A DNA stretch of 64,000 bases from Yoonia sp034652275 (GTDB lineage Bacteria; Pseudomonadota; Alphaproteobacteria; Rhodobacterales; Rhodobacteraceae): positions 930,001 through 994,000 of the forward strand of contig NZ_JAXIWG010000001.1 of the NCBI RefSeq assembly GCF_034652275.1, read 5' to 3'. The translations under genes and the position numbers were made by a program. Positions 25,505-34,498 of this stretch are shown in pieces; within the stretch, counting starts at the first letter, position 1; each line of letters starts with the position of its first letter. A model generated the notes under the pieces. That model was not told the origin of the DNA, ran no database searches, and saw only the letters and a list, made by a program, of their open reading frames with translations.

Positions 25505-25655
25505 GTCATCTCTCCAGAATGGGGTATGCGATGGACAGTAGATGCGACATGATGCGTTTTGTTGCTACGGGCACCACGGCGCAGGGTCTGTGCAAAAATA
25601 CGCAAGGCGCGCAGGCCCCCTTGCCCCTGCCCTGATCCGGTGGTTTATCTTTGGC

Positions 25656-27533
25656 ATGCAAAAACCATCCGACAATCCCGCCGATCCGTTCAAAAAGGCG
25701 CTGGCCGAAGCGACCAAGGTCATGGCCGACGATCCCGATCTATCGGTGACGTTCTCGGTCGATCCATCCGGCCAGACGGCGGATACGATGCGCCTGCCGC
25801 AGGTCTCGCGCCGTATGACCCGTGACGAGGTGTTGTTGGCGCGCGGCACGGCGGACAGTTTCGCGCTGCGCCACAGGTTCCACGACGCCGCCACCGCCGC
25901 GCGCTATATGCCCCAAGGCCAGATGGCGCGCGATCTTTACGACGCGATGGAAACCGCCCGGATCGAGGCTGTCGGCGCGCAATACATGCCCGGCACTGCC
26001 GGAAACATCGACGCCAAGATCGGCAACGACGCCAAGCGCAAGGGCTATGACCAGATCACCCAGGCCTCGGACGCGCCTTTGGCGGTCGCAGCGGGCTATC
26101 TGATCCGGCATCTGGCGACAGGGCGCGACCTGCCTGCGGGGGCGGATAATGTCATGCAGCTGTGGCGCGGGTTCATCGAGGATCATTGCGGCGGCACGCT
26201 TGAAAACCTCAACGCCACGCTGAACGACCAGAAAGAATTCGCCCGCTTCGCGCGGCAGCTGATTTCCGATCTGGGCTATGGCGACCAGCTGGGCGACGAC
26301 CCCGACCAGCTCGACGACGATCAGGACGAGGCCGCCGAGGACGGCAGCGACGATCAGGACGAACCCGACAGCAGCGGCGACGATGACGGCGACAGCGAGG
26401 AGGCCGAAGCCAGCCCCGAACAAAGTCAGGAAAGCCAGCAGGACGCCAAACAGGCGCAGGTCAGCATGGACGACCAGGCCGATGCCGAAATGGGCGAAGA
26501 GGTCGAGATGCCCGAAGGCGAGGCCCCGATGGACCCGCCGCAACCTGCGCCCGTGTCGGACGCCGACCCCGATTACAAGGTCGCCTATACCGCCTTTGAT
26601 GAAGAGATCGGCGCGCAGGATCTGGCCGAACCGGTCGAGCTGGAACGGCTGCGCGCCTATCTGGACCAGCAGCTTGAACCACTGAAAGGGGCCGTGTCGC
26701 GGCTGGCCAACAAACTACAACGCCGCTTGCAAGCGCAGCAGAACCGGTCGTGGGAATTCGACCGCGAAGAGGGTATCCTCGACGCCGGACGCCTTGCGCG
26801 TGTTGTGGCCTCGCCCACCACGCCGCTCAGCTTCAAGGTCGAAAAAGACACCGATTTCCGCGACACGGTGGTGACGCTGCTCTTGGACAATTCCGGCTCA
26901 ATGCGCGGCCGCCCCATTTCCATTGCCGCGATCTGTGCGGATGTGATGGCGCGCACGCTGGAGCGGTGCGATGTGAAGGTGGAAATCCTCGGGTTCACCA
27001 CCAAGGCGTGGAAAGGCGGCCAAAGCCGCGAGAAATGGCTGGCCGATGGCCGCCCCGCGACTCCCGGCCGTCTGAACGATCTGCGCCATATCATCTATAA
27101 ATCCGCCGATGCGCCCTGGCGGCGGACGCGGCCCAACCTCGGGCTGATGATGAAGGAAGGGTTGCTCAAGGAAAACATCGATGGCGAGGCGCTGGAATGG
27201 GCGCACCGCCGGATCACCGCGCGCTATGAGCAGCGCAAGGTCCTGATGGTGATTTCCGACGGCGCGCCGGTCGATGACAGCACCTTGTCGGTGAACCCCG
27301 CCAATTATCTGGAAAAACACCTGCGCGACGTGATCGCGATGATCGAACGCCGCCGCGCGGTCGAACTTGTCGCGATCGGGATCGGCCATGACGTGACGCG
27401 CTATTACGAACGCGCGGTGACCATCACCGATGTCGAGCAACTGGCGGGGGCGATGACCGAACAGCTTGCGAGCCTTTTCGACAATGATCCGCGCAAAAGG
27501 GCGCGCGTCTTGGGGATGCGCAAGGTCGGCTGA
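25656..27533 (+). CDS. cobT: Cobaltochelatase subunit CobT
   Basis: CobT pairs with CobS as the chaperone-like module of aerobic cobaltochelatase. The 625-residue protein has the expected three parts: an N-terminal helical region (FKKALAEATKVMADDPDLSVTFS), a highly acidic linker (residues ~208-260, repeated Asp/Glu) and a C-terminal von Willebrand A domain from ~404 with the MIDAS sequence LLLDNSGSMRGRPIS that binds Mg2+. ATG 25656 (MQKPSDNPADPF) is chosen over upstream in-frame starts; no strong ribosome-binding site is visible. Confidence 0.95.
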   Translation: MQKPSDNPADPFKKALAEATKVMADDPDLSVTFSVDPSGQTADTMRLPQVSRRMTRDEVLLARGTADSFALRHRFHDAATAARYMPQGQMARDLYDAMETARIEAVGAQYMPGTAGNIDAKIGNDAKRKGYDQITQASDAPLAVAAGYLIRHLATGRDLPAGADNVMQLWRGFIEDHCGGTLENLNATLNDQKEFARFARQLISDLGYGDQLGDDPDQLDDDQDEAAEDGSDDQDEPDSSGDDDGDSEEAEASPEQSQESQQDAKQAQVSMDDQADAEMGEEVEMPEGEAPMDPPQPAPVSDADPDYKVAYTAFDEEIGAQDLAEPVELERLRAYLDQQLEPLKGAVSRLANKLQRRLQAQQNRSWEFDREEGILDAGRLARVVASPTTPLSFKVEKDTDFRDTVVTLLLDNSGSMRGRPISIAAICADVMARTLERCDVKVEILGFTTKAWKGGQSREKWLADGRPATPGRLNDLRHIIYKSADAPWRRTRPNLGLMMKEGLLKENIDGEALEWAHRRITARYEQRKVLMVISDGAPVDDSTLSVNPANYLEKHLRDVIAMIERRRAVELVAIGIGHDVTRYYERAVTITDVEQLAGAMTEQLASLFDNDPRKRARVLGMRKVG

Positions 27534-27565
27534 TCCGGTTCTGGCGAACCGGAGGCCTTCGGCGA

Positions 27566-27587
27566 GAGTATTTTTGGAAAAAAGAAG
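27566..27587. repeat. Intergenic 22-bp repeat, copy 1
   Basis: A 22-bp sequence beginning GAGTATTTTTGG and ending AAAAAAGAAG in the gap between cobT and the aminopeptidase gene. A second copy with two mismatches is at 61815-61836. I recall similar motifs in many Rhodobacteraceae intergenic regions; role unknown. Confidence 0.5.
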
Positions 27588-27597
27588 TGGGGGCGCG

Positions 27598-29376
27598 ATG
27601 TTCCAGAGTTTCGAAGCCCAATCGAGCCCTGATCAGGGGCCAGCGCGGCTGGCTGATCTGCGGGCAGAGATGCAGGCCGTGGGTGTGGATGCTTTCCTTG
27701 TGCCGCGCGCCGATGCGCATCAGGGGGAATATGTGGCGGCCCGCGATGCGCGGCTGCGCTGGTTGACGGGGTTTTCCGGCTCGGCAGGGTTTTGCGTGGC
27801 GTTGCAGGATCGCGCGGGCGTGTTCATCGACGGGCGCTATCGTGTGCAGGTGCTGTCAGAGGTGGCAGACTGCTACACGCCCGTCCATTGGCCCGAGGTG
27901 CAACTGGCAGACTGGTTGAAAGAGGCGCGCCCTGCGGGCGGTGTGCTGGGCTATGACGCCTGGCTGCACACGGTGGACGAGATCGCAAAGCTGCGCGCGG
28001 CCTTGCCCGCATGGCAGCTGCGCGCGGTGGACAATCTGGTAGACGGGATCTGGCAGGACCAGCCTGCCCCGCCGGATGCGCCTTTCACAGTGCAACCGCT
28101 GGAACTTGCAGGCGAGGATCATGCCGCCAAACGCACGCGGCTGGCGGCGGCGCTGGGGGCGGATGCCTGCGTGCTGACCTTGCCTGATTCCATCGCCTGG
28201 CTTTTGAATATGCGTGGCAGCGACATTCCCCTCAATCCGGTGCCGCAGGGCTTTGCCATTCTGCACCGCACGGGGGCGGTTACCCTCTTCGCGGGTGCAG
28301 GCAAGGCAGACGGGATCGTGGACCATCTGGGCCCTGACGTGACCTTGCGCGATGTGGCGGATTTCCTGCCTGTCTTGCAGGGCATGACCGGCACGGTGCA
28401 GATCGACCCCAAGACCTGCCCCGATCTGGTGGCCAGCACGCTGGCGGGGGCGCAGGTCGTGCATGCGCCTGACCCTTGCATCCTGCCCAAGGCCTGCAAG
28501 AACGCAACCGAGATCGTAGGCGCGCGCGCGGCCCATGACCGCGACGCTGTGGCGATGGTGCGGTTTCTGGCCTGGCTTGATGCCACGGCCCCCACGGGCG
28601 GGTTGACCGAGATTGACGTCGTGCGCGCGCTGGAAGGGTTCCGGCGCGAGACCAATGCGCTGCGCGACATCAGTTTCGAGACGATCTGCGGGTCCGGCCC
28701 CAATGGCGCCATCGTGCATTACCGCGTGAGCGAGGCGAGCAACCGCTCCCTGCGGCAGGACGAATTGCTGCTGGTGGACAGCGGCGGGCAGTATCAGGAC
28801 GGCACCACCGATATCACCCGCACGATCGCCATCGGCACACCGAACGCCACGCACCGCGCCTGTTATACCCGCGTGTTGCAGGGGATGATCGCGGTCAGCC
28901 GCATCCGGTTTCCACGGGGCGTGGGCGGGCAGCATCTGGATGCGCTGGCGCGCGCGCCTTTGTGGCTGGCGGGGATGGATTACGATCACGGCACGGGGCA
29001 TGGCGTGGGCAGCTACCTGAGCGTGCATGAAGGCCCGCAGGGGATTTCGCGCCGGTCCGAGGTTGCCTTGCAAGAGGGCATGATCCTGTCGAACGAGCCG
29101 GGCTATTACCGCCCCGGCGATTTCGGCATCCGCATCGAGAACCTGATCGTCACGGTGAAGGCCCCGCCCCTGCCCGGTGCGGATGCACGCGACATGCTGG
29201 CCTTCGAGACGCTGACGCATGTGCCGTTCGACCGTCGCCTCATTGACAGCGATCTGTTGACGGGCGCAGAACGGGACTGGATTGATCGCTATCATGCCGA
29301 TACGTTGGCGCTTGTTGGCCCGCGCGTTGATCAAGCTACTTCTGCATGGCTGGTGGCCGCCTGCGCGCCTTTGTAA
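27598..29376 (+). CDS. Aminopeptidase P-family (M24B) metallopeptidase
   Basis: 592 residues, the long three-domain form of Xaa-Pro aminopeptidase. Two creatinase-like N-terminal domains (RLADLRAEMQAVGVDAFLVPRADAHQGEY..., LNMRGSDIPLNPVPQGF) precede the pita-bread catalytic domain. Metal ligands are in place: Asp in LLLVDSGGQYQDGTTDITRT (two Asp), His in DHGTGHGVGSYLSVHEGP and Glu in SNEPGYYRPGDFGIRIENL. It removes N-terminal residues ahead of proline. ATG 27598 begins MFQSFEAQSS. The DUF427 gene follows 31 bp later. Confidence 0.93.
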   Translation: MFQSFEAQSSPDQGPARLADLRAEMQAVGVDAFLVPRADAHQGEYVAARDARLRWLTGFSGSAGFCVALQDRAGVFIDGRYRVQVLSEVADCYTPVHWPEVQLADWLKEARPAGGVLGYDAWLHTVDEIAKLRAALPAWQLRAVDNLVDGIWQDQPAPPDAPFTVQPLELAGEDHAAKRTRLAAALGADACVLTLPDSIAWLLNMRGSDIPLNPVPQGFAILHRTGAVTLFAGAGKADGIVDHLGPDVTLRDVADFLPVLQGMTGTVQIDPKTCPDLVASTLAGAQVVHAPDPCILPKACKNATEIVGARAAHDRDAVAMVRFLAWLDATAPTGGLTEIDVVRALEGFRRETNALRDISFETICGSGPNGAIVHYRVSEASNRSLRQDELLLVDSGGQYQDGTTDITRTIAIGTPNATHRACYTRVLQGMIAVSRIRFPRGVGGQHLDALARAPLWLAGMDYDHGTGHGVGSYLSVHEGPQGISRRSEVALQEGMILSNEPGYYRPGDFGIRIENLIVTVKAPPLPGADARDMLAFETLTHVPFDRRLIDSDLLTGAERDWIDRYHADTLALVGPRVDQATSAWLVAACAPL

Positions 29377-29407
29377 CCCGAAATTCTTGTCCCCGAAGGA
29401 TCGTTTC

Positions 29408-29749
29408 ATGTCTGATCACATCACAATTCGCCCTGCGACCGGCACATGGGTCGTGCGCGCCGGTGGCGCGGTGCTTGGCGAATCCACCCAAGCGCTGGAA
29501 CTGGTCGAAGGGGATTATCCGCCCGTCATCTATTTTCCGCGCGCCGACATCGCCATGGCGTTTCTGGAACCTTCGGATACGACATCGACCTGTCCGCACA
29601 AAGGCAGCGCGTCCTATTACGGGATCGCCGCGAAAAGCGGGCTGATCGCGGATGCCGTCTGGTCCTATGAAGACCCCAAGCCTGCCGTTGCCGCGATCAA
29701 AGGCTATCTGGCGTTTTACAAAAGCAAGGTCGCGGTCGAGGAAGTCTAG
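29408..29749 (+). CDS. DUF427 domain protein
   Basis: 113 residues matching DUF427: ATGTWVVRAGGAVLGESTQALELVEGDYPPVIYFPRADI, STCPHKGSASYYGI, AVWSYEDPKPAVAAIKGYLAFYKSKV. The Cys-Pro-His-Lys-Gly segment is the hallmark. The function is not known. Its last bases overlap the end of the opposing ClC gene by 4 nt. Confidence 0.88.
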   Translation: MSDHITIRPATGTWVVRAGGAVLGESTQALELVEGDYPPVIYFPRADIAMAFLEPSDTTSTCPHKGSASYYGIAAKSGLIADAVWSYEDPKPAVAAIKGYLAFYKSKVAVEEV

Positions 29750-31416
29750 GAATGTTCCTCGGCGGCGGTGTCCGATAGCGCGCGGTTCATCGCGCGCAGG
29801 GCATCGATCTGGTAAAGCACGCCCAGTAAGGCGGGGCGGTCGGCATTTTCCGCAAGCGCCACAATGGGCAGGAACGCTTCGCCACTACGGTCGAACAGGG
29901 GCATCGCCTGTTCCAGCGTCGCTTTGCGGTCAAGAAAAAGGCCCTGCTGGATCAAGGATTTGCAGCCATCCTCGGGCGCGGGGCGCAGATGGGCTATGAC
30001 GGGGATCGTGGCCAGCAGATAGGCTTGCGGTCCCGCCGCCAGATGCACGCCGCGGCGTTCGAGCTGGGTCAGAAAGAACGACCGGTCCACCAGCCGCGAG
30101 GCAAGCGCGGTGGACAGCGACACTGCGACCATCACCGCCAGCCCTGTCTGCCAGTCGCCTGTCAGTTCGAACACGATCAGCGTGGTCGAAATCGGCGCGC
30201 CCAGCACGGCCGCCGCCACGGCCCCCATGCCTGCCAGCGCATACAGCGACCCTTCTCCGGACACGTTGGGAAACACGGATGTCGCGATCAGGCCAAAGGC
30301 CAGCCCCGTCAGCGCCCCGATCATCAAGGATGGCGAAAACACACCCCCGCCCATCCGCCCCCCGATGGTGATCGCGACAGCCAGCACCTTGAGCGCGACA
30401 AAGACGATCGCCTCGTGCAGCAACAGCGATCCGGTCAGGGCGGCCGTCGTCGTTTCATAGCCAACGCCGATGATATGGGGAAACCAGATCGCCAGACCGC
30501 CGAGCATCGCGCCGGCCACCGCCGGGCGCAGATAACGCGGCAGACGCAGGAAGGTCTGGACGAAATTGGCAAAATCCTCGGCCCAGAAGATGGATTTCAT
30601 CAGCACGACGGCGACAAGGCCGCAGACCAGCCCGAGGATAAGGAAGGCGGGCAGTTCCACATAGAAGGCCAGCGCATTCTGGACCGGCAGCACGAATTCG
30701 GCCACATCGCCGAACACGGTCCGGTTGATGACGGTTCCCACGGCGGATGCGATGACGATAGGCGCAAAGGCATGGACCGCAAAGTGGCGCAGCACCACCT
30801 CAAGCGCGAACAAGGCCCCCGCGATGGGCGCGTTGAAGCTGGCCGATACGGCTGCGGCGACCGCACAGCCCAGCAGATCGCGCCCTGTGATTCCGCTCGC
30901 CTTGATCCAGCGGCAAACGATGGTGGACAGAACCGCAGCCAGATGCACCACGGGGCCTTCGCGCCCGCTCGACCCGCCAGTCGAAAGCGTGATCAGCGAG
31001 GCGGCAGCCGAGGCCAGCCCGCGCCGCACCTCGACCCGCCCACGCGCAAGGGCCGCGCCTTCGATCACATCCGCGACGGACCGCACACGGCCATCATCGG
31101 TAAACCGGTGCAGGATCAGCCCCACAACAAGGCCGCCGCAGATCGGGACGGCCAGAACATGATACCATGCAAGACCGGCCGCGACCGTGTGCAGTTTCAG
31201 AAAATCATCCGTGCCATAGACGCTGGACTGGATCAGCGAAATCCCCAACCGGAAGAGTACGGCCGCCCCTCCTGCGGCGATGCCGATGGCCAGCGCGATG
31301 AACCAGAACTGTATCTGGGTCGGCCCTTTCGTTTTGATCACCTGCAGCGCGTCGCGGCTGGCCAATCGCAGGCGGGCAATGCCTTGGTCGAAGGTAGATC
31401 TGACGGATGCGCGCAT
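29746..31416 (-). CDS. ClC-family chloride channel/antiporter
   Basis: 556 residues with about ten or more membrane helices. The ClC filter segments are clear: STGGSSGREGPVVH (with the gating glutamate of Cl-/H+ antiporters), GGRMGGGVFSPSLMIGALTG and GAPISTTLIVFELTGD. The C-terminal ~60 residues (QGLFLDRKATLEQAMPLFDRSGEAFLPIV...ALLGVLYQIDALRAM) look like a single CBS-type module. Presence of the gating Glu favours an exchanger rather than a channel. ATG 31416 is the best start although no ribosome-binding site is evident. Alone on its transcript; convergent with DUF427. Confidence 0.92.
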   Translation of the reverse strand: MRASVRSTFDQGIARLRLASRDALQVIKTKGPTQIQFWFIALAIGIAAGGAAVLFRLGISLIQSSVYGTDDFLKLHTVAAGLAWYHVLAVPICGGLVVGLILHRFTDDGRVRSVADVIEGAALARGRVEVRRGLASAAASLITLSTGGSSGREGPVVHLAAVLSTIVCRWIKASGITGRDLLGCAVAAAVSASFNAPIAGALFALEVVLRHFAVHAFAPIVIASAVGTVINRTVFGDVAEFVLPVQNALAFYVELPAFLILGLVCGLVAVVLMKSIFWAEDFANFVQTFLRLPRYLRPAVAGAMLGGLAIWFPHIIGVGYETTTAALTGSLLLHEAIVFVALKVLAVAITIGGRMGGGVFSPSLMIGALTGLAFGLIATSVFPNVSGEGSLYALAGMGAVAAAVLGAPISTTLIVFELTGDWQTGLAVMVAVSLSTALASRLVDRSFFLTQLERRGVHLAAGPQAYLLATIPVIAHLRPAPEDGCKSLIQQGLFLDRKATLEQAMPLFDRSGEAFLPIVALAENADRPALLGVLYQIDALRAMNRALSDTAAEEHS

Positions 31417-31843
31417 CTGATGTCCGCTGTCTAGGAGGTTTGCCCGCCGACCGGACGTTGCCGTTCGGTGATAGTGATAACTTGACGACAGCGCCGGTCC
31501 AACCCCCGATATGGCCGCGCGCGCCGGCACCACAGCGGGGAGGTCAGTCCGCAGGTCTGTACTTTCGTCTAGGTTGCCTAGATCGTTACCGGACTGTTAA
31601 TTTGCCCTCAAGAGCCTGGCTCTTGTGTTGTAGAGGGTGTGCTGGGACAGATCGGTTTTGTGACTGGGCTGCCCGGATTTAAGGGATCGGACGTTTGCGT
31701 CCGGTTTCACGTAATAGCTTTGACTGTTCCGGAGGTGAGTGGCCGGGGTGGCAAATGTGAATGAGTGGGTACGGTAACCCGTATGGTCTGGGGGTAGTGT
31801 CGCTGGCATGGTCACATGACAGTTAGCGCTGCCCCTAATTTTT
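31417..31843. other. 427-bp non-coding stretch with several inverted repeats; possible mobile-element scar
   Basis: No convincing gene is seen. Features visible: CAAGAG-N5-CTCTTG at 31607-31623; CGGACG-TTTG-CGTCCG at 31688-31703; and two converging ends, GGGGGTAGTGTCGCT (31791-31805) and AGTTAGCGCTGCCCC (31820-31834), whose outer GGGG-AG-G bases resemble imperfect terminal repeats. A minus-strand open frame of 72 codons (31597-31815) resembles no family I know. recN ends at 31844. The ClC promoter should also lie here. Confidence 0.4.
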
Positions 31844-33493
31844 TCAGGCTCTTATCAAGGCTTTCGCCGCTTCGCGCGCCGCCTCGGTGATCGTGTCGCC
31901 CGACAGCATCCGCGCGATTTCGTCGATCCGCGCGCCAGCATCCAGCGGCACAACCGTTGATAGTGTCGCGTCCGCATGCTGGTGTTTTTCCACGCGCCAA
32001 TGATGCCCGCCCAAGGCTGCGACCTGCGGCGAATGGGTCACGACCAGCACCTGCCCGCCCCGTGCCAGTTCGGCCAGCCGCCGCCCCACGGCATCGGCCG
32101 TCGCCCCGCCGACGCCACGGTCGATTTCATCGAAAATCATCGTCAGACCGTCAGCGCCTTGGGTCAGGCAGACCTTGAGCGCCAGAAGAAACCGGCTGAG
32201 TTCACCGCCAGAAGCGATCTTGTTGATCGGGCCGGTCGGCGCACCGGGGTTGGTCGCGACGGTGAAGGCCACGTTGTCGATCCCTTCAGGGCCGGGGTCG
32301 GCCTGGGTGATTTCGGTCGTGAACACGGCGCGTTCCATCTTGAGCGGGGCGAGTTCAGCCGCCATCGCCGCATCAAGGCGCTGCGCCGCCGCCTGCCGCT
32401 TGGCGCGCAGGTCTGCCGCCGCCGCGTCATAGCCTGCCTGTGCGGCCTGCACCTGCCCTGCCAGCGCCTGCAGATCGCCTGATGATCCATCCAGCACGGC
32501 AAGCCGTCCGCGCAGATCATCGGCAAAACCGCGCAGATCGTCGGGCAGTACGTCATGTTTGCGCGCCAGACCCCGGATGGCGAACAGCCGCTCCTCGGTC
32601 TGTTCCAGCGCGTAAGGATCGAATGTCAGTGCATCAAGACAGGTTTCGATCCCGCGTTGCGCATCGTCCAGCGCCAGCATCATCGCCTCGATCGCGGTCA
32701 GCGCGGCATCAAGCTGCCCTTCGGCCTTGTCGGCGGCCCCCTGCAGCCAGCGCGACGCATCATTGATCAGCCCTTCGGCGCCTTGCAGGCCCAGTGCCTC
32801 ATGCGCGCGGGCGATGTCGGTGCGGATCTTTTCGGCGCCCTGCATCAGACGGCGCTGCGCATCAAGCGTCGCCTCCTCGCCCGCCTCGGGCGAGAGCGCG
32901 TCAAGCTCGGCCACGGCATGGCGCAGGTAATCTTCCTCGGCGCGGGTTTCGGCGACCTTGGCTTCGGCGGCGGCCAGCGCCTTGCGCGCGGCGGACAGCG
33001 CACGCCAAGCGGCCTGTGTGGCGGCCAGTTCACCTTCCGCGCCCGCGAAAGCATCGAGCATCTGGCGATGCCCGCGGGGGTTCAAGAGGCCTCGATCATC
33101 ATGCTGGCCATGCAGTTCGACCAGTGTTTCGGACAAGGCCCGCAGCACATCGCCACTGACGCGGCGGTCGTTGACCCAAGCGGTCTTGCGCCCGTCGCGG
33201 GTGTTGATGCGGCGCAGGATCAGCTCATCCTCGACCTCGAGCCCCGCATCCTGCAGGATCGCGCGGGCCGGATGATCGGCGGTCAGGTCGAACCATGCCG
33301 TAACCTCGCCCTGTTCGGCGCCTTGGCGGACCAGTTCGGCACGTCCGCGCCAGCCCAGCACAAAGCCCAGCGAATCAAGCAGGATCGACTTGCCCGCGCC
33401 GGTTTCGCCTGTCAGCACGTTCAGCCCGGGCTGGAACGCCAGTTCCAGCCGGTCGATGATCAGCATGTCCCTGATGTCTAAGCCGCGCAGCAT
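31844..33493 (-). CDS. recN: DNA repair protein RecN
   Basis: RecN is an SMC-like ATPase that acts at double-strand breaks. The 549-residue protein has the Walker A GETGAGKS at residues 29-36, the SMC-like coiled-coil centre (Ala/Glu-rich, ~150-390), and the C-terminal ABC signature and Walker B: SGGELSRFLLALK followed by LTMIFDEIDRGVGG. It is preceded by bamD in the same orientation with a 36-bp gap, the usual alphaproteobacterial order lpxC-bamD-recN. Length is normal. Confidence 0.96.
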   Translation of the reverse strand: MLRGLDIRDMLIIDRLELAFQPGLNVLTGETGAGKSILLDSLGFVLGWRGRAELVRQGAEQGEVTAWFDLTADHPARAILQDAGLEVEDELILRRINTRDGRKTAWVNDRRVSGDVLRALSETLVELHGQHDDRGLLNPRGHRQMLDAFAGAEGELAATQAAWRALSAARKALAAAEAKVAETRAEEDYLRHAVAELDALSPEAGEEATLDAQRRLMQGAEKIRTDIARAHEALGLQGAEGLINDASRWLQGAADKAEGQLDAALTAIEAMMLALDDAQRGIETCLDALTFDPYALEQTEERLFAIRGLARKHDVLPDDLRGFADDLRGRLAVLDGSSGDLQALAGQVQAAQAGYDAAAADLRAKRQAAAQRLDAAMAAELAPLKMERAVFTTEITQADPGPEGIDNVAFTVATNPGAPTGPINKIASGGELSRFLLALKVCLTQGADGLTMIFDEIDRGVGGATADAVGRRLAELARGGQVLVVTHSPQVAALGGHHWRVEKHQHADATLSTVVPLDAGARIDEIARMLSGDTITEAAREAAKALIRA

Positions 33494-33529
33494 GTCGCAC
33501 CCCGAAGGGCGGGAAAACCCCCGCCGTGG

Positions 33530-34354
33530 TTAGAGCCACTCACCCCGGATCACCTGCCGATAGATCGACGCCAGCCAGTTGTCGCCCGCCGACTCTGCGG
33601 CAAGGCCACGGCCCGTCAGCAAGGCAAAGCTTGCCGCGTACCATTCGCTGGACTGGTAGTTATAGCCAAGGATGGCACCCGCCGTCTGCGCCTCTTGGGT
33701 CAGGCCCAGCGACAGATAGGTTTCCACCAATCGGTGCAAGGCTTCGGGCGTGTGGGTCGTGGTCTGGAAATCCTCGACCACGGTGCGGAAACGGTTTGCG
33801 GCGGCGGCGTAATTCGCGCGCTTGAGATAGTAACGCCCGATTTCCATTTCCTTGGCAGCCAGCTGGTCAAAGGCCAGATCAAATTTCGCAACCGAGGCGG
33901 CCGCATATTCGCTGTCGGGATAGGTTTCGATCACGCGACGCAAGGCTTGCAACGCCTGAAAGGTCAGACCCTGATCGCGCCCGATATCGGAAATCTGGTC
34001 GTAATAGGACAAGGCCAACAGGTAGGCGGCATACGGCGCATCCTGTTCAGCAGGGTAGAAATCAAGGAAACGCTGGGCGGCGGCGCGGCTGTTGGGATAG
34101 TCGCGGTCGCGGTGATACGCGAAGGCCTGCATGATCAGCGCGCGCTGCGCGAGCTCGGAATAGGGATAAAGACGTTCGATCTCGCCAAAGGTGAAGGCGG
34201 CATCATCGGGATTTCCCGCCTCGATCTGGCGTTCGCCCAGTTCAAAGATCTGTTGTGCGTTCAGGTCTTCCAGCGGGACATTGCTGCCCCCGCCGCCGCA
34301 AGCCACCAGCAACATCAGGGCGGCAACCGCGCCCAGAACGCGTTTGTTTTTCAT
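33530..34354 (-). CDS. bamD: Outer-membrane assembly lipoprotein BamD
   Basis: BamD is the essential lipoprotein of the BAM complex that inserts beta-barrel proteins. The 274-residue precursor has a lipoprotein signal (MKNKRVLGAVAALMLLVAC; lipobox LVAC, Cys at residue 19) and then TPR-like repeats (LNAQQIFELGERQIEAGNPDDAAFTFGEIERLYPYSELAQRAL... RAAAQRFLDFYP). ATG 34354 is fixed by the signal peptide. It lies between lpxC and recN; a 144-bp gap separates it from lpxC. Confidence 0.94.
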   Translation of the reverse strand: MKNKRVLGAVAALMLLVACGGGGSNVPLEDLNAQQIFELGERQIEAGNPDDAAFTFGEIERLYPYSELAQRALIMQAFAYHRDRDYPNSRAAAQRFLDFYPAEQDAPYAAYLLALSYYDQISDIGRDQGLTFQALQALRRVIETYPDSEYAAASVAKFDLAFDQLAAKEMEIGRYYLKRANYAAAANRFRTVVEDFQTTTHTPEALHRLVETYLSLGLTQEAQTAGAILGYNYQSSEWYAASFALLTGRGLAAESAGDNWLASIYRQVIRGEWL

Positions 34355-34498
34355 GTTGCTTGTCACGTCTGCTGTCCTCTTGCCTGACTGCCGCCGCACG
34401 GCACGCGGCGCACTGCGGTCCCGAAGGGGTCTAGCATACAAAATTCGGGGGCAAAATGCCTTTTGATCCCCGTGCGATCAACACGGCGACAACTGGTG

